Below, piece by piece: positions 17,068 to 25,152 of a DNA stretch of 64,000 nt (the stretch's first letter is position 1; every line of letters begins with the position of its first letter). The DNA comes from CAMPKL01 sp963805925 (GTDB taxonomy: Bacteria > Acidobacteriota > Terriglobia > Bryobacterales > UBA6623), in the NCBI GenBank assembly GCA_963805925.1, contig CAWDWB010000004.1:186001-250000 (forward strand), given 5' to 3'. The position numbers and the translations under genes were made by a program. The notes under the pieces are model-generated. The model searched no databases and was not told the DNA's origin. It saw only the letters and a program-made list of their open reading frames with translations.

Positions 17068-17451
17068 TCAGAGCTGTTTCGCGGCGGTCTCGGTTTCTTG
17101 CTCGGCCGGCTCTTCTTGGGGCTTGAGCAATCCGCTCCGCTCGGCGACGGCGCGCTCATCGGCGGAGAGTTCGGCTTCGGTACGAGTCCAGGAGGAGGGG
17201 CCGAAAGGGGTCTTCTTGGAGAATTTGAAACTCTCGCCCTCCTTCTCGACTTGCCAATCTTGCCGAACCTTTTTGGGCTTCGCTTTGGCGACGGGCTGCT
17301 CGGTTGTTTTGGCGACGCCGAAGGGCGTGTTGAGCCTGCCCTCCGCGGCGGGCCTCTTTTCGCTGGCGGCGGCTTTCTTCTTGGGCGCGTCTTGCCCGAA
17401 GGCGGCAGCAGCGAGCGCCAAGCTCAGAACGGTGTAAATGAATATGCGCAT
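17068..17451 (-). CDS. Secreted or periplasmic 'TPFG' protein of the T2SS operon
   Basis: About 127 residues, no named family recognised. It has a signal peptide (MRIFIYTVLSLALAAAAFGQ) and then a basic, low-complexity region (Lys/Ala/Pro-rich). Two 'TPFG' elements occur: 'GRLNTPFGVAK' and 'SKKTPFGPSSWTRTEAE'. The second resembles the C-terminus of the GspC-like protein encoded just upstream ('RKTPFGSSTWWEKKE'). The ATG at 17451 is preferred to a TTG five codons earlier because 'gagga' lies nine bases before it. Its place between gspC-like and gspD suggests an accessory part of the secretion channel, perhaps linking GspC and the secretin (inference). Confidence 0.65.
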   Translation of the reverse strand: MRIFIYTVLSLALAAAAFGQDAPKKKAAASEKRPAAEGRLNTPFGVAKTTEQPVAKAKPKKVRQDWQVEKEGESFKFSKKTPFGPSSWTRTEAELSADERAVAERSGLLKPQEEPAEQETETAAKQL

Positions 17452-17478
17452 CTTGTGTTTCCTCAAATTCGGGCGACG

Positions 17479-18231
17479 TTACTCTTTCTTCTCCCACCAG
17501 GTGGAGGAGCCGAAGGGCGTCTTGCGGACTTTCTTGACCAGACCGTTGCGTTCGGTTCCTTCGGGCGAATCATCGCCGCGGACGACGGCGTAGCGCCCTG
17601 GTCCAATCTCGGGCCCGATGCGGGCGTCTTGCCCGACTCCGGCCAAATCGGCGGGTGCGGCGGCAGTAGCAGCGGGCTGGCCGGGGCGGGCGGCTCGCGG
17701 CGGACGCGCAGTATTGCGTGCAGCAGCCGGACGCTTCGCGGCTTCCAGGGGCCGGCTGAGTTGCTCCTTGGTCGCGGTGAAAGACTCTTCCTTCCACTTC
17801 AGCTTGATGTCTTCGCCTTCCAGACCTTCGTAGACGAAGTCGCCGACTTTATCGCCGACCGCCAGCCAAACAGGCGGCTTGGCGGAGTCGACGGTCATCA
17901 GCGCGGACGGCCCGCTGCCGAAATCGACAAGACCCGACAGTTGCGGCAGCGGAGGCCTGCGGTCGACTTCGGGCTCGACGGTCTCCACGACAACTTCGGC
18001 ATTGCGGTCGGGCGAGAACAACAGGCGATTAACGACCGGCATAAAATCTGCGGGACGAGTCGGACTGGGGTCGGCGGGCGCCGGAAACTCGGGCGGCTGT
18101 TTGGGATCGGTGAACGCCTCCAGGCGCTCGTAACGCCCATCGGCTTCGATGACCTGACGGTAGAGTTCAGCGGCTCCGAGAATAAACATCCCGGCGAGCA
18201 GTGCGTTGAGTAGGAGTAGTCTGCGCGTCAT
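17479..18231 (-). CDS. gspC: GspC-like inner-membrane protein of the type II secretion system
   Basis: A 250-residue protein: one N-terminal membrane helix (LLLLNALLAGMFILGAAELY), a Pro-rich linker, then an HR-like domain around 'LPQLSGLVDFGSGPSALMTV' and 'VWLAVGDKVGDFVYEGLEGE', the layout of GspC/PilP clamp proteins that bind the secretin N0 domain. A Pro/Ala-rich stretch leads to a C-terminal 'KVRKTPFGSSTWWEKKE', a motif shared with the next gene. It is longer and more divergent than proteobacterial GspC and lacks an obvious PDZ domain. Position between gspM and gspD supports the role. Confidence 0.7.
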   Translation of the reverse strand: MTRRLLLLNALLAGMFILGAAELYRQVIEADGRYERLEAFTDPKQPPEFPAPADPSPTRPADFMPVVNRLLFSPDRNAEVVVETVEPEVDRRPPLPQLSGLVDFGSGPSALMTVDSAKPPVWLAVGDKVGDFVYEGLEGEDIKLKWKEESFTATKEQLSRPLEAAKRPAAARNTARPPRAARPGQPAATAAAPADLAGVGQDARIGPEIGPGRYAVVRGDDSPEGTERNGLVKKVRKTPFGSSTWWEKKE

Positions 18232-18244
18232 ACTGCTTCCTCGC

Positions 18245-18847
18245 TTAACGGGAGGCTCCCGCGGCCTTCTCGGCTAGCTCAGGAGCGCGATCCATCGGCA
18301 AAAATCCGGCGACGGTCATGGTCACGGCGATGGATTTGACTTCGGGTTTGTCGGGACGGATGCGAATGTCTCTGGTCGCCAGCAGTCTCGATGAGTTGGC
18401 GATCGCGGCCATGAAATTGACCATCTGTTCGATGCCGCAAGTGAACTCGACAACGAGCGGCACCTGGGCGTAGCGGTCCTGTTCCAGCTTGACTGTCCCG
18501 AAACGGGAGACACGCAGCGGGATGCCCTCGGCATCCAGCAACTGCCCGACGAGAGAACGCATCTCAGCCTGAGCCAGTGCGGGATCGGCGGACTCCAGCA
18601 GCCGGCTCTCGACTTTTTCCAACCGTCTTTGAGCGGCGCTCAACTCCGCTTCGGTCAGCGGCCTTTGGCGGGCCTCGACTTGGGCGAGTTGGAGACGCTG
18701 CTCAAGTGCGTCGAGCGCCGCGTCGGATGCAACGGATCCGCTCGCCGCACTTGGCGCAAACATATCCAGCTGCAGAACCAAGAACAGCGCCACGGCAACG
18801 CCGAGCAGCATCAAGGCTTTTCGATCGCGCTGGCTCATGGCGGCCAT
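18245..18847 (-). CDS. gspM: GspM/PilO-like inner-membrane platform protein
   Basis: 200 residues: a short cytoplasmic start, one transmembrane helix (ALMLLGVAVALFLVLQLDMF), a coiled-coil region (~40-85, 'LEQRLQLAQVEARQRPLTEA') and a ferredoxin-like PilO/GspM periplasmic domain ('LLDAEGIPLRVSRFG', 'FTCGIEQMVNFMAAIANSSR'). It partners GspL in the inner-membrane platform. The start overlaps the gspL stop by one base, and 'aggagg' lies 11 bases upstream. Confidence 0.75.
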   Translation of the reverse strand: MAAMSQRDRKALMLLGVAVALFLVLQLDMFAPSAASGSVASDAALDALEQRLQLAQVEARQRPLTEAELSAAQRRLEKVESRLLESADPALAQAEMRSLVGQLLDAEGIPLRVSRFGTVKLEQDRYAQVPLVVEFTCGIEQMVNFMAAIANSSRLLATRDIRIRPDKPEVKSIAVTMTVAGFLPMDRAPELAEKAAGASR

Positions 18848-20316
18848 TAAGGAGTCGCCTCCTGGGTTTCTGGCGGCGGCGGCTCCGCGTCGGTGGGCGC
18901 CGGAGCAGGAACGGCGGCGGCTTCCGACTCAGCGATCGGCCTGGCGCCCAGAGCCCCTCGCTCGGCGGTGATCTCGAAACGCTCTTTGTCGTCACGACGA
19001 ACGAGCGACGTGGCGAAGGCGACGCCCTGAACCGTGCGGGCTTGATTGAGGACGCCGAGCAAAGGGGCCGCGTTGGCGGTCTCGCCGCTCAAGCGAATTC
19101 CTTCGTCGTTGATCGTGAAGGATTGGAGCCAAGCGGACGCGGGCAGCAGACTCGAAACCTCGCTCAGGATCCGCAAGTCCTGAACCGTGCGCGTTGCTTG
19201 GCCCTCAAGAACAGTGATTCTCTCGCGGACTTCAGCAGCCGCTTCGCGATTGCTTTCGGCCGAATCAACGACTTCTTGCAATGCAGCGAGTCGCTGTTCG
19301 ATGACGGCGGCGTAGGCGCGATTCTGAATTGTCGACCGCAGCAGGAAACCTATTCCCAACAAGACGAGCAAACCCGCCAAGACGGCGGTTGGGATCCAAA
19401 CGAGCCGCGAATCCGATTGGCGTCTGTCGGCCGGCAATAGATTGGCGCCCCAACCAAGACGGGGGCAGGCGGATTCGACGGCGGTCGCGAGAGACTGCAG
19501 ATCCCTCGATAGATCGAAATCGGCAGGCGCAGAAACAGGAACGGGGAAAATTTCTCCGACTGAGGCCGGCGTCAGCGCGTTCGCCGGATCGACGTCCAAC
19601 GGCTCGCCCGAAAGCACCAACACGGCTGTTTCGCCGCGGTCCAAACGTAGGTCGGCTTCGGCCAACTGCAAGGCGCGGCCGGCCTGCACGGCGCCCAAAT
19701 CAAACTCGACGCTCAGAGCTGCGCGGCCAGCGCTCTCGCCGTAGATTTCGAGATCTTGGCCGTTGCGATTGACGACGAGGAGTGGAGTCGCTAGGCGATC
19801 CGTGCGCAACTTGAGCGCGGCGCGAAGCGAAGACGCGCTCACGGTGAAGGCGGAGACGGCGACGCCTGCCTCTTCGAATAGATCGGCGTAATGCGTGACT
19901 ATCTTCTGCTCGGCGACGACAACGACGACAGGAGACGGGCCCTTGGCATCGGCGTCTAATACGGCGTAGGCGTGGAAGACTTCGTCCTCGGCGAACGGAT
20001 GCAGGCCATCGAGTTGATAACGTACAGCCGAAGCGCGTTCCTTTTCGCTCATCGGCGGTAACTGGACCTGGCGGACGATCACGTCCTCGCGGGGCAGCGA
20101 AACGGTTGCGGAAACGTGCGCGAAGCTGCAAGAGGCGAGAAAATCGGCATACTCCCTGCCCCATTCGGTGGCTGGCCGCTCACGAAAGTTCTCGATCTTG
20201 GCGACGCCCAGAACGGTGAGACCGGCGCGGCGCGACTTGACGGCCACCACGTGCAGGTCGGCACCTCGAATCTCAATGCCGCATCCGGAGCCGATGCGTT
20301 GGAACTGCGAAAACAT
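18847..20316 (-). CDS. gspL: GspL-like protein (PilM/PilN fusion type)
   Basis: 489 residues. The N-terminal half is an actin/PilM-like cytoplasmic domain ('GCGIEIRGADLHVVAVKSRR', 'VSLPREDVIVRQVQLPPM', 'PLLVVNRNGQDLEIYGES'). A transmembrane helix lies at about 318-337 (IPTAVLAGLLVLLGIGFLL), then a coiled coil and a PilN-like periplasmic domain ('LLPASAWLQSFTINDEGIRL', 'TVQGVAFATSLVRRD'). GspL recruits the GspE ATPase to the membrane. The C-terminus is a Pro/Glu-rich tail. The gene lies nine bases after gspK and overlaps gspM by one base. Confidence 0.8.
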   Translation of the reverse strand: MFSQFQRIGSGCGIEIRGADLHVVAVKSRRAGLTVLGVAKIENFRERPATEWGREYADFLASCSFAHVSATVSLPREDVIVRQVQLPPMSEKERASAVRYQLDGLHPFAEDEVFHAYAVLDADAKGPSPVVVVVAEQKIVTHYADLFEEAGVAVSAFTVSASSLRAALKLRTDRLATPLLVVNRNGQDLEIYGESAGRAALSVEFDLGAVQAGRALQLAEADLRLDRGETAVLVLSGEPLDVDPANALTPASVGEIFPVPVSAPADFDLSRDLQSLATAVESACPRLGWGANLLPADRRQSDSRLVWIPTAVLAGLLVLLGIGFLLRSTIQNRAYAAVIEQRLAALQEVVDSAESNREAAAEVRERITVLEGQATRTVQDLRILSEVSSLLPASAWLQSFTINDEGIRLSGETANAAPLLGVLNQARTVQGVAFATSLVRRDDKERFEITAERGALGARPIAESEAAAVPAPAPTDAEPPPPETQEATP

Positions 20317-20325
20317 ATCGATTCG

Positions 20326-21312
20326 TTAAAAAGGGTTGTCGTACCAGCGAACGATGCGGAGCGGGTCAACCGAGTCCGAAACATCCGCTTGGACGAGTGC
20401 AGCGACGGTGTGGCGGGCACGAGCGCCGTTCAGTTCCGCCGTTGCCCGCAGCGTGTAGGCGGATCCGCCTCGACCCAAGGCAAGCGGAATTTCGCCGCCG
20501 CGCTGGATCAGATCAGCCATACCCGGGTCTTCGACCGTCAAAGGCCGAAGCCGGCGAATCTCCACGAGTTGATCGATCAGGGCCTGAGAGAATCCGGCTG
20601 CCGCCAGCAGCACCGGCGGCGCATAGGCGACATCGACGGCGCCGCCGCCGCGTGTCGTCAAGCTTTCGACTAGTCCGTTGCGTCTCACGAGGGTTCCTGA
20701 ATTCGTCTCTTGGTAGGAGCCGTAGAGCAAGTCCGGGGTCATCCCAGGAATCGATAACAACTCTTCCAACTCTTGGATAGACGCGCGAACCGGCCGAAAA
20801 GACGGATCGGCCTCAAGATTTCCGAACTCTTCGAGCGCCTGCTCGACGGGCAGACCGTAAAGGACCTCGCCTGCTTTCAACTGCTCGCGGTAGGCGACGA
20901 TGCCTACACCGAGCTGAACGGCTAATGCAGGATCGACGCCGGAGGCGGCCATCAACCTCGACAGGGCCTCGGCCGACGCGCGATTGACGTCGAGCTTGCC
21001 GCCCTCGGCTACGATTTCGACTTCGACGACGCCGCCTTCGAAGCGATAGTGCATGAACCGCTGCCCGACGACGAACAATGGCGGCTCTTGCCCTTCCACG
21101 GGAACTCGCGGCGACCGAGCGATGCGTCGGATCGTTGCTTCGACCGCGCCGTGCGCCAGGTAATAGGCACGCAGTGAGTCAGCCTGGACCGAGGCGCGAT
21201 CAAAGTCGGCCCGTACGCCAACGGAAAGCGCAAAAGCGATTGCCGTCAGCGCGGCGGCGAACCACATTACGGCCAGCAAGGCGCCGCCGCGGCGATTGTT
21301 CGATCGGCTCAT
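20326..21312 (-). CDS. gspK: Type II secretion minor pseudopilin GspK
   Basis: 328 residues from the ATG at 21312, which overlaps the gspJ stop (ATGA); an upstream-extended frame is not supported. It begins 'MSRSNNRRGGALLAVMWF', a prepilin-type hydrophobic start lacking Glu+5, as is usual for GspK. The large C-terminal region has two helix-hairpin-helix-like segments ('KLDVNRASAEALSRLMAASG', 'LSIPGMTPDLLYG'), typical of GspK. It would form the pseudopilus tip with GspI and GspJ. Confidence 0.88.
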   Translation of the reverse strand: MSRSNNRRGGALLAVMWFAAALTAIAFALSVGVRADFDRASVQADSLRAYYLAHGAVEATIRRIARSPRVPVEGQEPPLFVVGQRFMHYRFEGGVVEVEIVAEGGKLDVNRASAEALSRLMAASGVDPALAVQLGVGIVAYREQLKAGEVLYGLPVEQALEEFGNLEADPSFRPVRASIQELEELLSIPGMTPDLLYGSYQETNSGTLVRRNGLVESLTTRGGGAVDVAYAPPVLLAAAGFSQALIDQLVEIRRLRPLTVEDPGMADLIQRGGEIPLALGRGGSAYTLRATAELNGARARHTVAALVQADVSDSVDPLRIVRWYDNPF

Positions 21313-22049
21313 CTGCGAGGAAGCCTCCGGGTATGGCCGTACCGCGCCCGAACTTCGCTGACGATGGCGACGGGCCGCAAGCGGCCGACGTCTTCGAGCG
21401 GCTGCATATCCACGCGGATGGCCTGCGGCAGTTGCCGGGGCTGATCCCAAACAGAGACCCAGGCGTCGGGTTCATTGGGGCCGCGCGGGCCGCGCAGATA
21501 GGAGAAGCTGACTTCCGAGAGGCGGTCAGCGACGATGAGCGAGTCGGTGCGCGTCACAAGCGGCGTAAAAAGCAGATGGAATGCAGGCGGCTCGGGCAGC
21601 GGCTCGACGCCGACGATAAAGCGGCCGACGCTGAGCGGCCCCTGGTAGGGCGTCTGCGTGAGAATCAGCCTCGTCCCCTCTTGGCCCGGAGAGGTTTGCA
21701 GCTCGACGATTTGCAGACCGCCGCGCACACCCTCGGTCATCGAGTAGGAACTGACGAAGCGCATGGCGGTGGGTTCGCCTTGGAAGAACGGTCCCGCCGG
21801 TACGGCGAGTCCGGGGTGCAGGATCATCGGCACGACCGGCGTCACGCCGGCGAACTGGGCGTGTAACAGCGCGTTGGCGTTCGCGATGCGTCGATCCTGC
21901 CCGCGTGCATTGCGCGAACTGCTCCAGGCCCCGGCGGCGACTTGCAGCGCGGTGACCAGAGCGATCGACAACAGTCCGAGCAGCGTGACAGCCACGAGAA
22001 TCTCGATGAGCGTCATGCCCGCGCGGGAACCTCTGAGCGGCGAGTTCAT
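21309..22049 (-). CDS. gspJ: Type II secretion minor pseudopilin GspJ
   Basis: 246 residues with a prepilin cleavage site after Gly11 ('RAG|MTLIEILVAVTLLGLL', Glu at +5), processed by a GspO/PilD peptidase not present in this window. The globular part contains 'AWSSSRNARGQDRRIANANA' and 'FSYLRGPRGPNEPDAWVSVW', consistent with GspJ order and length. It overlaps gspI and gspK by four bases each. Confidence 0.85.
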   Translation of the reverse strand: MNSPLRGSRAGMTLIEILVAVTLLGLLSIALVTALQVAAGAWSSSRNARGQDRRIANANALLHAQFAGVTPVVPMILHPGLAVPAGPFFQGEPTAMRFVSSYSMTEGVRGGLQIVELQTSPGQEGTRLILTQTPYQGPLSVGRFIVGVEPLPEPPAFHLLFTPLVTRTDSLIVADRLSEVSFSYLRGPRGPNEPDAWVSVWDQPRQLPQAIRVDMQPLEDVGRLRPVAIVSEVRARYGHTRRLPRR

Positions 22050-22486
22050 CGCAAGGACCTCTGATCCAGGTTTCCGGGGGCGGTGCTGGGGTCGATGCGT
22101 ACACGGCGGTAGGCTTCAAGCGGGAACGTCTTGCGGCGGCCGTCGCTCTGCCACCAGATGGTGAGATCGACGCGCGCGAGCAGCGTGCCGCCGGCGGCCG
22201 CGTTGTAGTCCACTTCGACCGGCGTGATGCGCGCTTCCCAACCGGAGAGCGGGTCAAACACGCCTTCGAGCGGCTCGTTCAGCTGCGGCGGATCGACAGT
22301 CAACAGCTCGTCCATCTGCGTGCGGGCCAGCATGGCGGCGCGGTCGTATTCGCGGATTCGCGCGGAGTTCGATAGCGACTGGGACGTCAGAGACAAGAGT
22401 CCGACGACGGTCAGTCCGGTGAGCGCCGTGGCGACCATCATCTCCAGCAGGCTAAATCCTGATCGGTTACTTCTGCGCGTCGCCAT
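22046..22486 (-). CDS. gspI: Type II secretion minor pseudopilin GspI
   Basis: 146 residues from the ATG at 22486, chosen because it begins 'MATRRSNRSG|FSLLEMMVATAL', an exact prepilin signal (Phe+1, Glu+5); the longer open frame upstream lies inside gspH and has no signal. The body carries 'MDELLTVDPP' and 'VDLTIWWQSDGRRKTFPLEA'. It starts inside the 3' end of gspH (20-base overlap) and overlaps gspJ by four bases. Confidence 0.85.
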   Translation of the reverse strand: MATRRSNRSGFSLLEMMVATALTGLTVVGLLSLTSQSLSNSARIREYDRAAMLARTQMDELLTVDPPQLNEPLEGVFDPLSGWEARITPVEVDYNAAAGGTLLARVDLTIWWQSDGRRKTFPLEAYRRVRIDPSTAPGNLDQRSLR

Positions 22487-22940
22487 CCCAATCCTCGGGC
22501 ACGCCGGTGAAGACGTTGACCTTGATACCCGCTTGTCCCCCGCTTTCGGCCTCCAGCATGAGGCGGAAGTCGGGCGAGGGCGCGCCGGGGTAAAGCAGGT
22601 AGCGCTGCGGCTCCTCGATGCCGGCGACGTGCAGGCGGTTGGAGAGATCGAAGGATGTGCTCCAGTCGTTCGCGACCGAAGCGGCGCGCAACTCATTTGC
22701 CTTCGGATCGACCGTGACTTGCACCGGCGTTTGGAAGCGGTCGGCGCGTTGCCGGGCAGCGGACCAGAAACTGCCGACGCGGTCGACGGCGGTCTTGAGG
22801 CGGATGCCGTCGAGGCCGGAAGTCACGTTCGGGAACGCTATGGTCAAAACGATGGAGACGATGCCCACAACGACGAGCATCTCGATGAGCGTGATGCCGC
22901 TCGTCGAGCCTCTTCGCAATCGTGTGGGCGCATAGTTCAT
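22467..22940 (-). CDS. gspH: Type II secretion minor pseudopilin GspH
   Basis: 157 residues, prepilin signal 'STSG|ITLIEMLVVVGIVSIV' with cleavage after Gly15 and Glu at +5. The region after the helix ('AFPNVTSGLDGIRLKTAVDR') and a beta-rich C-terminus ending 'VFTGVPEDWDGDAQK' fit GspH/FimT. Four-base overlap with gspG. Confidence 0.85.
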   Translation of the reverse strand: MNYAPTRLRRGSTSGITLIEMLVVVGIVSIVLTIAFPNVTSGLDGIRLKTAVDRVGSFWSAARQRADRFQTPVQVTVDPKANELRAASVANDWSTSFDLSNRLHVAGIEEPQRYLLYPGAPSPDFRLMLEAESGGQAGIKVNVFTGVPEDWDGDAQK

Positions 22941-23341
22941 TGCCAGCTCGTGATGTCGGCGTTGGCGTCTTCACCGCCCTCCTGGCCGTCGGCGCCGTAG
23001 CTCATCAGCTCAGGGTCGGAACTGTGTTCACCCGGATAGCGGTAGATGTACGGTGAGCCCCAGGGGTCGAGCGGGATCTCTTTGGTCAGGAAGGGACGCA
23101 CGGCATCGAGGCCTTGCTCTTGCGTCGGGAAGCGGCCGTTCTCGATGTTGTAGCGCTGCAGGGCCGACATCAAAGACTCGATCTGCGTCCTGGCGGCGGT
23201 GACACGGCCTTGCTCCAGCGCCGGAGTCAGCCGCTGGTAGGCGATCGCCGAGAAGAGGGCGATGATCGTGATGACGACGAGCATCTCGATGAGCGTGATG
23301 CCCGCTCGACGGTTGCGTCGTGTTTGCTGTTGTTTCTTCAT
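22937..23341 (-). CDS. gspG: Type II secretion major pseudopilin GspG
   Basis: 134 residues, prepilin signal 'RRAG|ITLIEMLVVITIIALF' (cleavage after Gly14, Glu+5). The C-terminus has the GspG hallmarks 'NGRFPTQEQGLDAV', 'IPLDPWGSPYIYRYPG' and 'SYGADGQEGGEDANADITSW', the last being the calcium-binding loop. It is the main pseudopilus subunit. It is followed closely by gspH, I, J and K, the canonical order. Confidence 0.95.
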   Translation of the reverse strand: MKKQQQTRRNRRAGITLIEMLVVITIIALFSAIAYQRLTPALEQGRVTAARTQIESLMSALQRYNIENGRFPTQEQGLDAVRPFLTKEIPLDPWGSPYIYRYPGEHSSDPELMSYGADGQEGGEDANADITSWQ

Positions 23342-23348
23342 AGGAACC

Positions 23349-24560
23349 TTACATACCTAACTGGTTGATGCTGGTGATGGCGAGCATGACGCTTAAGATC
23401 ATGGCGCCGACGATGACGCCCATGACGAGAATGACGGCGGGTTCGAAGAGCGCGGTGAAGCGCTTTACCGCCTCTTTGGTGTCTTTCTCGTAGATGTCCG
23501 CCATTCGGTTGAACATTTCATCGAGACGTCCGGTTTCTTCGCCCACGGTCAGCAAATGACCGGCAAGCGCGGGGAACATCTCGGTCTTTTTCATCGGCGA
23601 GGCAATTCCTTCGCCGCGCTTCACGCCCTTAGCTACGAAGTCTAGCGCGCCGCCAAGCAAGCGATTGGACATGACGCCTTTGGTGATGGAGAGCGCCTGC
23701 ACCAGCGGTACGGAATTTTGCACGAGCGTGCCCATGGCGCGGGCGAAGCGGGCAGTATCGGCTTTGAGCAGCGCCTGGCCGAGCAGCGGAATGCGCAGCT
23801 TGAAGCGGTCCCATTTGAGGCGGCCTTCTTCGGACTTGGTCCAGTTGCGAATGCCGATGGCTGCGGCGATGAGCAGGGCAATAAAGGGGAAGCCGTAGGT
23901 TTGCACCACGTTGCTGATCGTCAGCAGGATCTCCATCGGCAAGGGCATGGCGATGTTGGAGTCGGCAAACGCCTCGGCGAACCGCGGGATGACGTAGCGC
24001 AACAGGATGAAAATCGACGTCGAGCCCACACAGACGAGCAGGGCCGGATAGGTCAGCGAGCTGATGATGTAGCCGCGCAGTTCGTCGCGTTCGCGCTCGA
24101 AGTCGGCCAGCCGGTCCATGACGACGGAGAGTGAGCCGGAGACTTCGCCGGCGCGGACCATCGAGACGTAGAGTTCGCTGAAGACATCGGGTTCGGCGGA
24201 TAGCGTGTCGGCGAAGCTCTTGCCGCCGCGCAGAGTCTTCTGCAGATTCTGGACGACGGCCTTGAACTGTGGGCGCTCGGTGAGTTCGGCGGTGATTTCG
24301 AGCGAGCGGTCGAGCGTGACGCCGGCGTTGAGCAGGGTCGCGATCTCTTCGGTGAAGTGGAGCAGGTCGGCGGACTTGGCCTTGCGTCCGAAGCCGGGGA
24401 TCGAGAGCGAGAAGCCGCCGGGTTTTTCGGAGCCGATGAAGATGGGCGTGAGGCCCTGCTTGCGCAGTTCGCGTGCGGCCGCGCGGTCGTCGTCGACGGT
24501 GAGGGTGCCGAGGCGGGTGCGTCCGTCGGCGGCGAGGGCTTTGTAGTGGAAGATGGCCAT
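23349..24560 (-). CDS. gspF: Type II secretion inner-membrane protein GspF
   Basis: 403 residues with two tandem T2SSF domains, each a helical bundle with membrane spans. Signatures include 'LLHFTEEIATLLNAGVTLDR', 'FSELYVSMVRAGEVSGSL' and 'FPALAGHLLTVGEETGRLDE', with a C-terminal span 'AVILVMGVIVGAMILSVMLA'. It is the polytopic core of the platform, contacting GspE and GspL. It lies two bases after an IS200-type transposase gene and seven bases before gspG. Confidence 0.93.
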   Translation of the reverse strand: MAIFHYKALAADGRTRLGTLTVDDDRAAARELRKQGLTPIFIGSEKPGGFSLSIPGFGRKAKSADLLHFTEEIATLLNAGVTLDRSLEITAELTERPQFKAVVQNLQKTLRGGKSFADTLSAEPDVFSELYVSMVRAGEVSGSLSVVMDRLADFERERDELRGYIISSLTYPALLVCVGSTSIFILLRYVIPRFAEAFADSNIAMPLPMEILLTISNVVQTYGFPFIALLIAAAIGIRNWTKSEEGRLKWDRFKLRIPLLGQALLKADTARFARAMGTLVQNSVPLVQALSITKGVMSNRLLGGALDFVAKGVKRGEGIASPMKKTEMFPALAGHLLTVGEETGRLDEMFNRMADIYEKDTKEAVKRFTALFEPAVILVMGVIVGAMILSVMLAITSINQLGM

Positions 24561-24562
24561 AT

Positions 24563-25006
24563 TCAGCCCCGGAGGCGGTCCTCGAATGCAATTTCATTCT
24601 TCTTCAGCAAGCCGACGTACTCATCTTCGAAGGCGTGGCGGCGGTGGTGTTCCTCTTGCACGCGGATATACTCAATGACCTCTTGTCGCTTGGATTGACT
24701 GACGGAAAAGGCGCCGTAGCCCGACTGCCAAGCGAAGCCGCGTGCGGCGTTGGTTTTTAGCCAGCGCGACGAGTTCGATTCCAAGAACTTGACCACCTCA
24801 GCGATGCTCTCTTTCGCGGGGACCTGAAGCAAGAGGTGAATGTGGTCTAGGCCACCGCCACCAGCGTCAACACGGCAACCCTTCTCCCGCGCCAGAACGA
24901 TTAAGTACGGGTAGAAATCGTTTTGAATCGACGCAGTTAGATCCTTCCCGCGATCCTTCGTCGCGAAGACGATGTGGAACAACAAATTAGTGTACGCGTG
25001 ACTCAT
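24563..25006 (-). CDS. IS200/REP-type Y1 transposase inside the T2SS operon
   Basis: 147 residues of the HUH Y1 transposase family: 'SHAYTNLLFHIVFATKDRGK' start, HUH motif in 'DHIHLLLQVP', 'FAWQSGYGAFSVSQSKR', and the catalytic tyrosine region 'VIEYIRVQEEHHRRHAFEDE'. Such enzymes cut and join single-stranded DNA at hairpins. All motifs are intact. It sits between gspE and gspF on the same strand, ending two bases before gspF, with no room for a right-end hairpin outside coding DNA. Upstream lies a 21-bp inverted repeat. It therefore looks like a captured or domesticated enzyme rather than a fresh insertion. Confidence 0.88.
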   Translation of the reverse strand: MSHAYTNLLFHIVFATKDRGKDLTASIQNDFYPYLIVLAREKGCRVDAGGGGLDHIHLLLQVPAKESIAEVVKFLESNSSRWLKTNAARGFAWQSGYGAFSVSQSKRQEVIEYIRVQEEHHRRHAFEDEYVGLLKKNEIAFEDRLRG

Positions 25007-25024
25007 AGCCCGAAGGGCGGCACT

Positions 25025-25115
25025 TTTGTAGCCCAGGGCGCAAGCTCCGGGAAGAGATGAATGGACCGCGCCGTTCCTGTCCCATTTACCCAGGGCTTGC
25101 GCCCTGGGCTACAAA
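25025..25115. repeat. 21-bp perfect inverted repeat, REP-like, next to the transposase gene
   Basis: Bases 25025-25045 (beginning tttgtagcccagggcg) and 25095-25115 are exact reverse complements separated by 49 bases. The second arm region also forms its own hairpin, cccagggcttgcgccctggg (25089-25108), with an 8-bp stem. The first copy has a less perfect partner (25032-25051). This is the form of paired REP elements (BIME-like) recognised by Y1 transposases, and it lies 18 bases before the transposase start. Confidence 0.75.
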
Positions 25116-25152
25116 GATGTCGTCCTGTCGGACTTAAGAATGTCATCTTCTT

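Noticed and set aside
17059..18213. A 384-codon plus-strand frame across the gspC-like and TPFG genes
   Set aside because: No recognisable domain, no ribosome site, and it crosses two well-supported minus-strand genes of one operon.
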